DNA from: Opitutia bacterium
GTDB taxonomy: Bacteria > Verrucomicrobiota > Verrucomicrobiia > Opitutales > UBA953
Assembly (NCBI GenBank): GCA_947377865.1
Contig: CANCHK010000002.1
Span: 1-64,000 of the forward strand
Direction of reading: 5' to 3'
DNA: 64,000 nt
Position 1 is the first letter of the stretch, and each line of letters begins with the position of its first letter. The notes beneath the pieces were generated by a model. The model had not been told where the DNA came from, searched no databases, and saw nothing but the letters and a program-made list of their open reading frames with translations. This document shows positions 1-10,383 of this stretch, in pieces. The position numbers were made by a program, and so were the translations under genes.

Positions 1-252
1 AAGGTGTTTTGTTGAGGGGTAGGGGTTGGGGTTGGGGCAGGGGTAGGAAAACATTCCGAATTTCGGGTCTCAGGTCTCAGCCAACGATTCCTAGGTGTGG
101 GCACTCGGTTATAGGTGCTGAAGTTGCGTGTCTACCCCTACCCCTGCCCCCACCCCTACCCCTTGAAATACTTTTGCACCTTTGCACAGGCCGCAGGCCG
201 CTTTGCACTTTTGCACCTCCATGTCCTACCCCCACCCCTACCCCTACCCCTA
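1..252. repeat. G-rich/C-rich nested palindrome, copy 1, left end cut
   Basis: This stretch before tyrS holds no gene. It starts with five GGGG runs spaced by two bases (16-47), a strong G-quadruplex pattern. The complementary CCCC array lies at 135-162. It is followed by four TTTGCAC iterons (173-179, 181-187, 202-208, 210-216) and a second C-rich array (about 226-250). The same order of parts recurs at 62087-62304, where the left outer arm with inverted iterons is also present, so the window edge cuts this copy. The ORF called across it is low-complexity and is not a gene. Confidence 0.8.
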
Positions 253-282
253 TCATTTTGTCTTCCCCCTCCCCTCCCCCTT

Positions 283-288
283 GGGGAG
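283..288 (+). promoter_or_regulatory. Ribosome binding site deciding the tyrS start
   Basis: A GGGGAG purine run ends nine bases before the ATG at 298. It supports that start over the longer ORF, which would begin inside the repeat at 115. Confidence 0.6.
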
Positions 289-297
289 AGTGATGGC

Positions 298-1485
298 ATG
301 TCCCCCGCGGAACAGTTGAAGGTCATGAAGTCCCGCACCGAGAAATTCATCGGTGAGGCGGAGATCCTCAAGCGCCTCGAGGCCGGCAAGACCCTGCGCG
401 TGAAGCTCGGCGTCGACCCTACCCGCCCGGACCTGACCTTCGGCCACATGGTCGTCTTCCAGAAGCTCCGCCAGTTTCAGGAACTCGGCCACCAGGCTGT
501 CCTTATTATTGGCGATTACACCACGCGCATCGGCGACCCCACCGGCAAGTCCGAGACGCGTCCCGTCCTTTCGGAGCAGGAAATCGAAGAGAACGCCAAG
601 ACCTACCTCGAGCAGGCCTACCAGATTCTCGATCCTAAGAAGACCGAAGTCCGCCGCAACAGCGAGTGGTTCGGCAAGATGTCGTTCCTCGACGCCCTCC
701 AGCTAAGCCGACGCATGACCGTAGCGCAGATGCTCGCGCGCGATGACTTCGCTAAGCGTCACGAATCCAACACGCCCATCTCGATCGTCGAGTTCCTCTA
801 CCCGCTCCTCCAGGGCTACGACTCCGTCATGCTCAAGGCCGACATCGAGATCGGCGGTAGCGACCAGCTCTTCAACATGCTCGTCGGCCGCGACCTGCAG
901 GAACAGGATAAGATGGCCCCGCAGGCCGTGCTCGGGATGCCCCTGCTCGTCGGCCTCGACGGCGAGAAGAAGATGTCGAAGTCCCTCGGCAACTACATCG
1001 CCTTCAACCATGAAGCGAAGGACATGTTCGGACGCATCATGTCGGTGCCCGACGCCACCATGTGGGTCTACTACGACCTCCTCCTGCTCTCGTCTCCTGA
1101 AGAGATCGCCGCACTCAAGGCCGGCCACCCGATGGAAGCCAAGAAGCAGCTCGCCACGCGCCTGACGGACAAGTTCCACGGCGCGGGCACCGGCGCCAAG
1201 GAGCGCGCGGAATTCGAGAACGTCTTCTCCAAGGGCGGCGTCCGCACGGACATGCCGGAGTTCACTTGGGCCGCCGTCTCCGGCGGCGCGGCCGAGGTCG
1301 GCATCGTCGACCTGCTCGCCGCGACGAACCTCTTCCCCTCCAAAAAGGAGATCCGCCGCCTCATCGAGGGCGGCGCCGTCAAGATCGGCGACGACAAGGT
1401 CTCTGACCCGGCCCAGAAGGTCGCGCAGCCCGCGGGTGCGCTGGTCATCCAGGCCGGCAAGCGGACTTTCGTGAAGGTCAAGTAA
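298..1485 (+). CDS. tyrS: Tyrosyl-tRNA synthetase
   Basis: Cytoplasmic class I synthetase that activates tyrosine with ATP and charges tRNA-Tyr. The protein of 395 residues shows a HIGH-type motif (FGHM, about residue 48), the KMSKS loop (about 227) and a C-terminal S4 RNA-binding domain (from about 345, PSKKEIRRLIEGGAV). Length and layout match the TyrZ-type bacterial TyrRS. I place the start at ATG 298, because the ORF extension upstream translates the C-rich repeat and a GGGGAG site precedes 298. dnaE follows about 105 bases downstream on the same strand. No frameshift or missing motif is visible. Confidence 0.96.
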   Translation: MSPAEQLKVMKSRTEKFIGEAEILKRLEAGKTLRVKLGVDPTRPDLTFGHMVVFQKLRQFQELGHQAVLIIGDYTTRIGDPTGKSETRPVLSEQEIEENAKTYLEQAYQILDPKKTEVRRNSEWFGKMSFLDALQLSRRMTVAQMLARDDFAKRHESNTPISIVEFLYPLLQGYDSVMLKADIEIGGSDQLFNMLVGRDLQEQDKMAPQAVLGMPLLVGLDGEKKMSKSLGNYIAFNHEAKDMFGRIMSVPDATMWVYYDLLLLSSPEEIAALKAGHPMEAKKQLATRLTDKFHGAGTGAKERAEFENVFSKGGVRTDMPEFTWAAVSGGAAEVGIVDLLAATNLFPSKKEIRRLIEGGAVKIGDDKVSDPAQKVAQPAGALVIQAGKRTFVKVK

Positions 1486-1590
1486 GGCCCGGATTCGGCC
1501 CACGGGGCCGCTGTGCATAAGTCCGCGGATAACCTCGCGGATTAATGCCTTCCCCTGCCCTCCGACGGCTCCCTATTATTGCCGTCCCGC

Positions 1591-4500
1591 ATGGCCGACC
1601 CCGAAACCATCAGCCGAGACTTCGTGCACCTCCACGTGCATACGGACTACAGCATGCTCGACGGCTGCAGTCGCATCGACCGCCTAATGGAGCGGGCGTG
1701 CGACATGAACATGCGCGCGGTGGCGATCACCGACCACGGCAACCTTTTCGGGCTCTTCGATTTCTGGAACGAGGCCAAACAGCGATCCAAGGGCGACGTG
1801 AAGCTCAAGCCGCTCCTCGGCTGCGAGCTCTACCTGGTCTGGGACCACGCGCTGACCGACAAGCCGGACCGCCGCGAGCACAAGTACTTCCACATGGGCG
1901 TGCTCGCCCGGAATTTCAAAGGCTACCAAAACCTCACCAAACTCGTCTCTGATGCGCACGTCCGCGGCCTGCACTACAAGCCGCGCACGGACCTCGAGCA
2001 GCTCGCCAAGCATGCCGACGGGCTAATCGGTTTCTCCGGCTGCCTCCAGGGCGTCATCCCGCAGGCGCTCCTCCGCGGCGACTACGAGGCCGCCCGCAAG
2101 GCCTGCGGTAAGTTCGTCGAAATCTTCGGCCGCGAAAACTTCGTCATCGAGCTCATGGATCACGGTCTTGAGGAGCAGAAGCGCATCATCGCCGACCTGC
2201 TCAAACTCGCCGGCGAGTTCCAGCTCCGCGTGGTCGCCACGAACGACGTGCACTACGTCGACGCCGGCGATTCCGTCGCCCACGACGCGATGCTCTGCAT
2301 CCAGACCGGCGCCCGTCTAGCCGACGAGCGCCGCATGCGCTACTCCGCCACGGAATTCTACCTGAAGAGCGAGGCCGAGATGCTCCGCGTCTTTGGTGAG
2401 GTCCCCGAGTCCATCAAGAACACCGTCGCCATCGCCGAGATGTGCGACGTCAAGCTGCCCGTCGGCCAGAACAACTATCCGGTCTATATCTTCAGCGAGG
2501 GCGTGAAGCCCAAGGCCTCCGATAAGATCGACGCGATCCTCGACGGCTATGAGCAGCTCAAGAACGGCCTGCTCGTCTCCGCCGGCAAGCCGGGCGACTT
2601 CGTCATCGAGGCCGAGAAGCGCAAGGCTATGCGAGCTAACGGCTCCTACCTACTCGAACAGGTGAAGGCCGGCCTTAAGGAACGATACGCGGTGGATTAC
2701 GACGACCCTAAGGCTTGGAAGGACGAGAAGATCCCGGGTATCGGCAAGACCAGCCCCGCTGAGCTCTGCCGACGCGTCGACTACGAGATGGGCGTCATCG
2801 CGGGCACGGGCTTCGTCGACTACTTCCTGATCGTCTGGGACTTCATCGACTGGTCGCGTCGCCATGACATCCCCGTCGGCCCAGGCCGCGGCTCGGGCGC
2901 CGGCTCAATCGTGGCGTATTGCCTTAAGATCACCGACATCGATCCGATCCGCTTCGGCCTACTCTTCGAACGCTTCCTGAACCCTGAGCGCGTCTCCGCG
3001 CCCGACTTCGATATCGACTTCTGCATGCGTCGTCGTGACGAGGTCGTTGGTTACGTGCGCAAGAAGTACGGCGAGGACCGCGTCGCCAACATCATCACCT
3101 TCGGCACATTCGGCGCCAAGATGGTCGTCCGCGACCTCGCCCGTATCCGCGACTTGCCGTTTATCGAGACCAACCGCCTCGCCAAACTCGTCCCCGACGA
3201 CATCAACATCTCGCTCGAGGATGCGCTGAAGAAATCCACCGAGCTCCGCGAGGAGGTCGCCATCAACCCGCAGGCCGCCAGCATCATCGAGACCGGCCGA
3301 GTCATCGAGGGCATGGTGCGCAACTCCGGCAAGCATGCATGCGGTATGATCATCGCCGACCGACCGCTCACCGACATCATTCCAGTGACGATGCAGGAAG
3401 GCGACCTGACGACCCAGTACGCCAAGGACCCCGTCGAGAAGCTCGGCCTCCTTAAGATGGATTTCCTGGGCCTCAAGACGCTCACGATCATCGACGACGC
3501 CCAGAAGCTCGTCCGCAAACATCGTAAGCAACCTAGCTTCAATATCGAGAAACTCGGCTTCGAGGACGCTCGGACGTTTGCCTTGCTCAATGAAGCAAAG
3601 ACGGTCGGCGTATTTCAGCTCGAATCTGGCGGTATGCAGTCGCTCTGCCGCAAGTTCCACATCTCCGCGATTGATGAGATCGTCGCGCTCATCGCGCTCT
3701 ATCGTCCGGGCCCGATGCAGTTCATCGGCGACTACATTAAGGGCAAGGACGACCCCACCTTCGTCAAGTACGCGCACCCCCTCCTCGAGAAGGTTGCCAA
3801 GGAGACCTACGGCATCCTGGTCTACCAGGAACAGGTCATGGAAGCCGCCCGTGTGATCGCCGGCTACACCCTCGGCGGCGCCGACATGCTCCGCCGCGCG
3901 ATGGGCAAGAAGATCCGCGAGGAGATGGAGCAGCAGCGCTCGATCTTCGTCGAGGGCGCCAAGACGACCAATAACATCGACAAGAAGAAGGCTGAAGAGA
4001 TCTTCGCCACCCTGGAGAAGTTCGCCGAGTACGGCTTCAATAAGTCGCACTCCGCCGCATACGCAATCCTCTCATATCGCACCGCCTACCTCAAGGCCAA
4101 CTACCCGGTCGAGTTCATGGCCGCGGTGCTTACCTCCGAACAGGGCAACGCCGACAAGCTCGCCGAATTCATGGCGGAGGTCGAAGCCCTCGGCATGAAG
4201 GCGCTTGGCCCCGACGTGAACCAGTCCGACACCGACTTCACGCCAGTGGTGAAGGATAACGCTATCCGCTTCGGCCTGGGCGCCATCAAGGGCGTCGGCG
4301 AACAGGCCGCGCGCAATATCGTCGCCGAACGCGAGAAGAACGGACCCTATAAAGATTTCGGCGACTTTGTGGGTCGCCTCGGCGAGTTCGACCTCAATTC
4401 CCGCACGCTGGACTGCCTCGTCCGCGCCGGCGCCTTCGACTTCACCGGCGAAGATCGCCGACACCTCGTCGACTCCATCGAATCCGTCAGACGACACTTC

Positions 4501-5337
4501 GCGGGCGAACGCAAGGAACGCGCCAGCGGTCAGGGTTCGCTCTTCGACATGCTCGGGGCTGAAGACGCGGGCGCGGCGCGCCCGACCGACCTCGTCCTGC
4601 GCAAGTCAGAGAAGATGCCCAAGCTTGAGATGCTCAATAGCGAGAAGGCCCTCCTTGGCTTCTACCTCAGCGGCCACCCTCTCGCCGACTACCACGGCCT
4701 CGACGAAGCCGTAGCCACTCTCACTGTCACTCCGGATCGCATCGAGCTCGACAAGCAGCAGCGCCACACGGTGCGTGTCTGTGGCATCGTCGGTGGACTC
4801 GAGAAGAAGATTTCCAAGAAGGACAATCGCCCCTGGGCGCTCTTCACCGTTGCCTCGCGCTCAGTGACGATTCCGGTGATGATGTTCTCCGATGCCTACG
4901 ACGCCGCCGCCCAGCTTAAGGACGGTGAGCTCCCGCTGCTGATGGACGGCTCGCACGTGATCGTCGAGGCCCGTCTCAACTGGCGCGAGGAACGTGGCGA
5001 GTGGTCGCTCAGTGCCCACGCCGTCAGCACCCTCCGCCGCGCCCCGAGCCTGATTAAGAAAATCCTCTTCGCCCTCAAGCCCGGCCCCGACGCCGGCGAC
5101 TTCCTCGAAAAGATCGTGGCGCACACCCGCAAGGTGGACGGTACGACGATCGTGCAGGTCGGGTTCATCCAGCCCGATGGACGCGTGCTCGTGGCCGAGG
5201 CCGCCCGTGGCATGACCACGCGCTTCGACAACGAAAGCTACGGCGCCTTCGGCCGCCACCCAGCGTGCGCCGGCGTCCAGATTGAGCCTATCCCGCCGAC
5301 CCAGCCGCCGCAGCGCAAATTCGGGCCGCGGAGCTAA
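1591..5337 (+). CDS. dnaE: DNA polymerase III alpha subunit
   Basis: Catalytic subunit of the replicative polymerase, about 1248 residues, slightly longer than the E. coli protein. Domains in order: PHP domain ([13 protein letters not shown] near residue 13), polymerase core with PGRGSGAGS (about 430) and the catalytic aspartates in PDFDIDF (about 470), the conserved [10 protein letters not shown] segment (about 815), a helix-hairpin-helix ([12 protein letters not shown], about 896) and an OB-fold (VRVCGIVGG, about 1060). ATG 1591 places the PHP motif where the family has it; a TTG at 1579 is an alternative. There is no clear Shine-Dalgarno sequence. The gene ends four bases from the convergent glycosyltransferase gene. 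Confidence 0.97.
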   Translation: MADPETISRDFVHLHVHTDYSMLDGCSRIDRLMERACDMNMRAVAITDHGNLFGLFDFWNEAKQRSKGDVKLKPLLGCELYLVWDHALTDKPDRREHKYFHMGVLARNFKGYQNLTKLVSDAHVRGLHYKPRTDLEQLAKHADGLIGFSGCLQGVIPQALLRGDYEAARKACGKFVEIFGRENFVIELMDHGLEEQKRIIADLLKLAGEFQLRVVATNDVHYVDAGDSVAHDAMLCIQTGARLADERRMRYSATEFYLKSEAEMLRVFGEVPESIKNTVAIAEMCDVKLPVGQNNYPVYIFSEGVKPKASDKIDAILDGYEQLKNGLLVSAGKPGDFVIEAEKRKAMRANGSYLLEQVKAGLKERYAVDYDDPKAWKDEKIPGIGKTSPAELCRRVDYEMGVIAGTGFVDYFLIVWDFIDWSRRHDIPVGPGRGSGAGSIVAYCLKITDIDPIRFGLLFERFLNPERVSAPDFDIDFCMRRRDEVVGYVRKKYGEDRVANIITFGTFGAKMVVRDLARIRDLPFIETNRLAKLVPDDINISLEDALKKSTELREEVAINPQAASIIETGRVIEGMVRNSGKHACGMIIADRPLTDIIPVTMQEGDLTTQYAKDPVEKLGLLKMDFLGLKTLTIIDDAQKLVRKHRKQPSFNIEKLGFEDARTFALLNEAKTVGVFQLESGGMQSLCRKFHISAIDEIVALIALYRPGPMQFIGDYIKGKDDPTFVKYAHPLLEKVAKETYGILVYQEQVMEAARVIAGYTLGGADMLRRAMGKKIREEMEQQRSIFVEGAKTTNNIDKKKAEEIFATLEKFAEYGFNKSHSAAYAILSYRTAYLKANYPVEFMAAVLTSEQGNADKLAEFMAEVEALGMKALGPDVNQSDTDFTPVVKDNAIRFGLGAIKGVGEQAARNIVAEREKNGPYKDFGDFVGRLGEFDLNSRTLDCLVRAGAFDFTGEDRRHLVDSIESVRRHFAGERKERASGQGSLFDMLGAEDAGAARPTDLVLRKSEKMPKLEMLNSEKALLGFYLSGHPLADYHGLDEAVATLTVTPDRIELDKQQRHTVRVCGIVGGLEKKISKKDNRPWALFTVASRSVTIPVMMFSDAYDAAAQLKDGELPLLMDGSHVIVEARLNWREERGEWSLSAHAVSTLRRAPSLIKKILFALKPGPDAGDFLEKIVAHTRKVDGTTIVQVGFIQPDGRVLVAEAARGMTTRFDNESYGAFGRHPACAGVQIEPIPPTQPPQRKFGPRS

Positions 5338-5341
5338 GCGG

Positions 5342-6358
5342 CTAGACGCGAGCGAGGTCGGCCAAGATTTCGCACGCCATGACATCGGCGAAATGATCCT
5401 GCGAGAAAGGCTTCGCCTGGTCGGAAAGCAGGAAGGCGCGAATGCGCTCCTGGTATCCACGATAGGCGGCATCATCGATCGTACGCAGGAACGCGTCTAG
5501 CTCCGCCGGCGTCGCAAACGCGCGGCCGTCGATGAAGCAGCTGGGCGGCACGAGCTCCGTGATCTCCTTCGGACCAACGTAGACCGGCACGCATCCCGCA
5601 CGGAAGCAGTCGAAGAGTTTCTCCGTGACGTAGCCTGGCAGGTCGCGGCAGTTCTCATGCGCGAGGCAAAAGCGCGTGCGTGTGAGCAGTTCAATCTTGT
5701 CGGCGACTGGTCCCCGCCACGTGGCGTAAGGCGACTTGGTCGGCATCAGGCGGGCCAGAACCTTCCGTAACTGGTTACGGATACGCCCCCATCGTCCCGA
5801 TAAGGCGGCAGGCCGATCCCATCCGCGGCCGAAGAGATGGAAGTCGGCGGGCGCATGGCGCTCATACCAATCGAGGATGCGGACGCGGGCCTGGTACTGG
5901 TCGCGCGGGTCGACGACCGTGAGGGCCTTGTTTGATGCCACGAGCACACAGAAAAGCGGGCGCGTCTCGGGTCCGTTCCACGGGCCAGACCCAAAGCGGT
6001 TCGGGTAGAACAGCCGGACGGCGCGCGGATCGTCGAGCAACTCGCCGTCCCAGGCGAACCACTTGGCATAACGGGCCAAGGCCGTGCGATCGCGGTTGAG
6101 CGGACGAATCAACGGGTTCTCGTAGAGGTAGACGTAAGCGCGGTTGGTCGGATCCTGGCGGCGACAGTTGATGTGCAGCTCAAACGCGACGTCGCGGCCG
6201 GCGTTCACGTCCGGCGTGTTGAGTTCGATCCCGGCGGCGAGGAAGCGCTCACGTAGCTTCGCATACGGCAGGTAAAACTCGCCGTTATTCTCGCCGGCCC
6301 CTGGCTGAAAGAGGGAATTCCCGGCGTAATCCCGGTAAAAGACGGAAGCGTACTTCAT
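5342..6358 (-). CDS. GT10-like (fucosyltransferase family) glycosyltransferase
   Basis: The 338-residue protein ends in a block typical of GT10 alpha-1,3-fucosyltransferases: FCLAHENCRDLPGYVTEKLF, then DCFRAGCVPVYVGP, which form the nucleotide-sugar binding C-terminal domain. No signal peptide or membrane segment is seen, so cytoplasmic action on a lipid-linked glycan is likely. Its ATG overlaps the stop of the upstream GT4 gene (ATGA), so the two are translationally coupled. The donor need not be GDP-fucose; no GDP-fucose pathway is in the window. The family call is fairly secure, the substrate is unknown. Confidence 0.82.
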   Translation of the reverse strand: MKYASVFYRDYAGNSLFQPGAGENNGEFYLPYAKLRERFLAAGIELNTPDVNAGRDVAFELHINCRRQDPTNRAYVYLYENPLIRPLNRDRTALARYAKWFAWDGELLDDPRAVRLFYPNRFGSGPWNGPETRPLFCVLVASNKALTVVDPRDQYQARVRILDWYERHAPADFHLFGRGWDRPAALSGRWGRIRNQLRKVLARLMPTKSPYATWRGPVADKIELLTRTRFCLAHENCRDLPGYVTEKLFDCFRAGCVPVYVGPKEITELVPPSCFIDGRAFATPAELDAFLRTIDDAAYRGYQERIRAFLLSDQAKPFSQDHFADVMACEILADLARV

Positions 6359-7638
6359 AGGTTCCGCGCGGAGCTCAGTTGCTCGCTGAAATGTGAGGCC
6401 GCGTAGAGCGGGCGGGCAGCGGCAGCGGCAGCGTGCTTCTTCGCCGAGAGTTCAGCGGCAGGCATCTCGGCGAAAGCGCGGAGGGCGGCGGCGAGGGCAG
6501 GAACGTCACCGATAGGTTCGACCACGCGGCCGACCATGCCGGCCGCCCAAGGCACCGATGGCAGGCCAACCGGATAGGCAACGACTGGGACGCCGCACAC
6601 GAGCGCCTCGCCCACCATCATCGGTCCGTTGTCGTTGGTCGACGGGTTCACGAAGAAGTCGGCGGACTGATAGGCGACCGCGATGGCGGCGTCGCCGCGG
6701 CGCACGCCGAGCTCGGTGTAAGTCACGTGCTTCCACCCTTCGCCCATCAGCCCGGTCTCGCCTAGCACCGCCACGTGGAGCGCGACGCCCTGGGCATCAA
6801 GCAGGCGCAAGGCCTCGAGCAGCAAGCCGAATCCTTTATAGGTCAGCGCGGGGTCGATACCGCGGACGAGCAGCACGCGGGCGTCGGCGGGCAGGCCCAA
6901 CGCGGCGCGGGCCTCGCGCGGCTTAGCAACCGTTCGCAGGACCTCTAGGTCGAGGGGAATGGGGAAGACCTTGGATGGCAGGCCGCCGGTGATCCAGCTT
7001 TCGCGGGCTTGGCGGGCCGACCACTCCGTCGGAGCGAGCAGGACCGCGCCGAGATCGTTCCAAGCCTTCCGACGGTTCGCGGCCTGACGGGAGGAGGCAT
7101 CGTCTTCGTCCTTCGAACCGAGGAGTGGGCAGGCGCCGCAGCCGGTCTGGTATTTTGGGCAGCCTAGATTAGAATGACAGCCGCCGGTCACATGCGCCAT
7201 GTCGACCTGCCACAGGATAACGCGAGCGCCAAGGGCTTGAGCAATCTCGCCGACGGTCGCAGGGGTGACGAAGGCGCCGGCCCAGTGGACGACCACTAGG
7301 TCCCATTTTTCGTAACGGCCGCGGGCATTTCGGATGATTGGCTCGGCAGGATAATTCGCCTCAGCATCGAAATCGTAGACCCCGACGGGCTTGAGGTGTA
7401 GGCGGCTGAGCTTGGCCCAGACTCGCCCCAGGCCCCAGGCTAGTTTCTGGAATGGGCCGAGTAGCCGCCGGGCGTCGACCATCGACGGGACGTCCTGGCG
7501 CTTCTTCTTGATAACGTAGGCAACCGAATCGTGGCCTTGGCTGAGCAGGGCACGATGAATCCGGACGAAGCCGTCGGCAGCCCCTCCGCCGGCATCCATC
7601 TTGGATAGGTGCATTATCTTCATCCTTGGCGTGGGCAT
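6355..7638 (-). CDS. Glycosyltransferase family 4
   Basis: A 427-residue GT-B fold enzyme. The N-terminus KIMHLSKMDAGGGA is typical of WcaC/WbcM-like GT4 proteins, and the cysteine-rich block CHSNLGCPKYQTGCGACPLL is shared by that subgroup. The C-terminal half has the donor-binding region (LLVRGIDPALTYKGF, then GEALVCGVPVVAYPVG). The start could be ATG 7638 or the in-frame ATG at 7623, which fits the family start slightly better. It is the first gene of a two-gene unit with the GT10-like gene. Acceptor and sugar are not predictable. Confidence 0.88.
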   Translation of the reverse strand: MPTPRMKIMHLSKMDAGGGAADGFVRIHRALLSQGHDSVAYVIKKKRQDVPSMVDARRLLGPFQKLAWGLGRVWAKLSRLHLKPVGVYDFDAEANYPAEPIIRNARGRYEKWDLVVVHWAGAFVTPATVGEIAQALGARVILWQVDMAHVTGGCHSNLGCPKYQTGCGACPLLGSKDEDDASSRQAANRRKAWNDLGAVLLAPTEWSARQARESWITGGLPSKVFPIPLDLEVLRTVAKPREARAALGLPADARVLLVRGIDPALTYKGFGLLLEALRLLDAQGVALHVAVLGETGLMGEGWKHVTYTELGVRRGDAAIAVAYQSADFFVNPSTNDNGPMMVGEALVCGVPVVAYPVGLPSVPWAAGMVGRVVEPIGDVPALAAALRAFAEMPAAELSAKKHAAAAAARPLYAASHFSEQLSSARNL

Positions 7639-7701
7639 AACGCGCCTACGGCGGACTGACGAACCAAAATCGCCAACCCAGCGGCGATACCCGGCTCCGC
7701 C

Positions 7702-8640
7702 CTAGTCGAACAACACGGCTTCCGGCGGTCGGCTCAGGCGAGACCAAAGGATGCGCCATTTGAGTACCTGGCGGATGAACTTGGAAGAGCCGCGATGGCC
7801 GGAAGTCAGGTAATGTCGGTCGTAAACCTTATCAGCTTCGAACGGCGGAGTGTCCGACCAATCGCCTGCGGGATCATAAGCGAAGGCCGGAGCAGCCCAC
7901 GGCCTTCCGCTTTTTCCGAAGTGCGTACCCATACCGTCGAAGCCGATATTCAGGATCAGATTACGGGCCGGAAACACATTAAGCTGACCGGCACGCAGCA
8001 CCTGGACCATGAATTGGTAATCCCAAGTCCGGGCCTTGCCTTCGGCGAAAACGGCGAATTCGCGGAGGAGGAAGCTTGCTGCGTTAGCATGCAACGTACG
8101 GAGCCAAGGCTCGTCCGCACGGATAGGCTCAGGAAAGAGCCGGTAGCCTTCCCACGCCCTGCTCCAAGTCGCCCAACCCCAGCTGGCGGTGATGCGACTG
8201 AAGCCATGTGAGCCGGGCATCTTCGCCAGAGGAGCCATGTTCGAACCCGTGATGGTCGCGACCCGGTTATCGTGGCGATGGCGTTCAAGCATCGTAGCGC
8301 AGAAACGGAAGAAGGCCGGCGTCGGCAGACAGTCGTCTTCGAGGATGATGCCTTCGCCCGCCTCGGCCAGGAACCAGGTGATCGCGGAGCTCACGCCTAG
8401 GCCGCACCCGAGATTAGACTCCGGAAATTTCGTGCGAACCTCACAAGGCCAGTCCACCGCAGCGACCAATGCCCGGACCTCGGCGACCCGTTCGGCCTCC
8501 CCTGCCTTACCGGTCCTGGCGGCATCACAGGCAAGGAACAACTTGGACGGCCTGGCGGCGCGCACGGCCGCGAAGACCCGGCGGGTGGACTCCGGGCGAT
8601 TGAAGGCGATGATGAGGACGGCGGGGGCTAGTGACTTCAC
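7702..8640 (-). CDS. GT2-like (nucleotide-diphospho-sugar transferase) glycosyltransferase
   Basis: About 312 residues, with a GT-A-like start (PAVLIIAFNRPESTRRVF), SNLGCGLGVSSAI and an acidic EGIILEDDCLPTPAFF motif that places the metal-binding aspartates. The track ORF begins at 8787, but its first 49 residues overlap the upstream gene. The family start matches the GTG at 8640 (VKSLAPAV), which lies ten bases past the stop of the FkbM-GT11 fusion gene, so I use that. No Shine-Dalgarno site is obvious. It probably forms an operon with the fusion gene. Substrate unknown. Confidence 0.8.
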   Translation of the reverse strand: MKSLAPAVLIIAFNRPESTRRVFAAVRAARPSKLFLACDAARTGKAGEAERVAEVRALVAAVDWPCEVRTKFPESNLGCGLGVSSAITWFLAEAGEGIILEDDCLPTPAFFRFCATMLERHRHDNRVATITGSNMAPLAKMPGSHGFSRITASWGWATWSRAWEGYRLFPEPIRADEPWLRTLHANAASFLLREFAVFAEGKARTWDYQFMVQVLRAGQLNVFPARNLILNIGFDGMGTHFGKSGRPWAAPAFAYDPAGDWSDTPPFEADKVYDRHYLTSGHRGSSKFIRQVLKWRILWSRLSRPPEAVLFD

Positions 8641-8650
8641 GGCTAACAGG

Positions 8651-10315
8651 CTAGTCTTGATTGATGAAACGCTGGTGGGTCTCGGGCGTTGGACTGAAAC
8701 GCAGCAAGGCATCGGCGTCCCAAGGGTCGAAAGGAACCAACTCTTCCATCTCAGCGCTAGGGCGAAGGAACTCGGAAGCGTTCTCATTCAGCATCGTGGC
8801 CATGAAAGAGAAAGAGCTATTCGAAGTGAGCACCTTGTCCGCCTTGGTCATGACATAGAAATCGAGATATGCGGCCAAACTGCCGGCAGCGCCTAGGTCT
8901 GAGGCATCGGCGGTCTTGAATCCCGCGAAGCGACCGCGGTAGTCCGCTGGAGTTTCCGAGCAGACATAGACGGCCCACTCGGTGGGGTCTAGGCCGCTGC
9001 GGCTAAGCCAGGCTTCATACCATGCGCAAGGCGCCCGGAAGAAATATCCGTAGCCGTAGTCACCTCTCCGCAGATGCACAGCCAGGATCTTGCGTCGGCT
9101 GGAACGAAGCCGAGCGAGGCGACGTTCGGCGGATTCGACAAATTCTGGGTGAAATCGGAAGAGTCCGCGGATGAAATCGCGATCCGCGACAAGGTCACGG
9201 GAGTGCCCCATGAAATACCCCCAATAGTCGGTCGACGCGAAAGCGGGTATGCTTTCTTTGAACTGCTTGGTCCAGTCGCAATCTAACAACGTGCCCCGCA
9301 GATTGAGTTCGTCCATGTTCTCGCGCCACTCCGGCAAGGAGAGCAGCGGCTCCGGCTCGTCGCAGCCGAAAAGCACACAGCCGACCCATCGAGGCAGCTG
9401 CACCAGCGCGCCCTGCCGACGAGCTACCAGGCGAAGGAACATATACTGGAACAGCTGGTTGGCGAAACGTCCGTTGTTGCCGAAAGTCGTCATCGTCACG
9501 ACCGGCTTACGGACATATAAAGCGTCGCCCCAGGAAGGATGCCACGGAGTGCACATGGCAGCGCGGTTGAAACCCTGCTTGGCCATGAACCTTTCGAGCT
9601 CACCCAGCAAGGCGGCTCCTTCGTATAACTCCTGCAAGTTGACCTCTGAATTCACGGCCTCGATGTTGGCCAGTAGCCGGGAAGCGCCGCGCAAGGCCAT
9701 GAGTTCGGCGCCCTGGATGTCGAGGTTCAGGAAATTGAAGTCTTCGGCACGCAAGCCCTCCTCAGCGAGAAGCGTGTCTAGGGTCCGCGAGCGCACCTCG
9801 ACTTGGGAGACCTCCCGGATGGAGGGGTAGATGTCCTTATGCTTTGCCAACGGCAAGATGGAGCTGCTCTGGTCCATCGAAGTGACCCTCAGGAGCACGG
9901 TTCCGTCCGTATCCGACGCCGCGGCATGGACGATGAAGACCTTACCAGGGTGGGCTTGTGATTTGGCCCGCAAAGCCGGGATCAGCGCGGGGTTGGCCTC
10001 GACATAGAGAATCTTCGTGAAGCCCATCCGAAGGTAGTCATCCAATTCACCTGCCTGATGGGCGCCGACATGAATGACGCCGCGAGGAACGATTCGATTC
10101 TTCGTGAGCAATGCCGCGATGTCCAGCATTTCGGTCGCAGGCGCGACGGCTGGTTCCGGCTGGCCCAGTAATGCTGCCAAGCTGGGTCGCGCAGTGGCGG
10201 ACTTGGCGCGGAGAAACCAGACTCTCTTGCGAATGGAGCGCACCAGCTTCTGGAAGGCGGATTTAAGATACATTCGAAGGTCACATACTTTCAAATAGAT
10301 AGACCGTCCTGTCAA
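8651..10315 (-). CDS. Fusion: FkbM-type methyltransferase and GT11-like fucosyltransferase
   Basis: One continuous 554-residue frame carries two enzymes. Residues about 70-265 are an FkbM-family SAM methyltransferase (RGVIHVGAHQAGELDDYL, LYVEANPALIPAL, FLNLDIQGAELMALRG). Residues about 275-554 are GT11-like (NGRFANQLFQYMF, AVHLRRGDYGYG, TSNSSFSFMATML), the fold of alpha-1,2-fucosyltransferases. The sequence suggests a bifunctional enzyme that adds a deoxysugar and O-methylates a sugar. The N-terminus is basic and has no signal peptide. It lies divergent from the UDP-xylose synthase gene. Both halves keep their key motifs, so decay of one half is not apparent. Confidence 0.83.
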   Translation of the reverse strand: MTGRSIYLKVCDLRMYLKSAFQKLVRSIRKRVWFLRAKSATARPSLAALLGQPEPAVAPATEMLDIAALLTKNRIVPRGVIHVGAHQAGELDDYLRMGFTKILYVEANPALIPALRAKSQAHPGKVFIVHAAASDTDGTVLLRVTSMDQSSSILPLAKHKDIYPSIREVSQVEVRSRTLDTLLAEEGLRAEDFNFLNLDIQGAELMALRGASRLLANIEAVNSEVNLQELYEGAALLGELERFMAKQGFNRAAMCTPWHPSWGDALYVRKPVVTMTTFGNNGRFANQLFQYMFLRLVARRQGALVQLPRWVGCVLFGCDEPEPLLSLPEWRENMDELNLRGTLLDCDWTKQFKESIPAFASTDYWGYFMGHSRDLVADRDFIRGLFRFHPEFVESAERRLARLRSSRRKILAVHLRRGDYGYGYFFRAPCAWYEAWLSRSGLDPTEWAVYVCSETPADYRGRFAGFKTADASDLGAAGSLAAYLDFYVMTKADKVLTSNSSFSFMATMLNENASEFLRPSAEMEELVPFDPWDADALLRFSPTPETHQRFINQD

Positions 10316-10383
10316 TTAGGCAACTCCTGCCGAGGAATTAACCGTTGTCTTGAATAATCGGGGGCATAGGGTTCCCAGTCTTC

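Noticed and set aside
16-47. True telomere or chromosome end
   Set aside because: The GGGG array recurs in inverse orientation within 100 bases and again at 62 kb, so it is a dispersed repeat inside a normal gene context.
115-297. N-terminal extension of the TyrRS ORF
   Set aside because: It translates the C-rich repeat into proline and leucine runs; ATG 298 has a binding site and matches the family start.
1545-1952. Arginine/proline-rich 135-residue ORF overlapping dnaE
   Set aside because: Shadow frame of the high-GC dnaE gene with no recognisable motif.
2959-4050. Long minus-strand ORF of 363 residues inside dnaE
   Set aside because: Antisense shadow; the plus-strand frame has full DnaE motifs and the antisense protein has no known domain.
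10316-10383. Divergent sigma-70 promoter pair before uxs
   Set aside because: TTGTCT and TAGGGT can be spaced 16 bases apart but match the consensus poorly; not strong enough to report.
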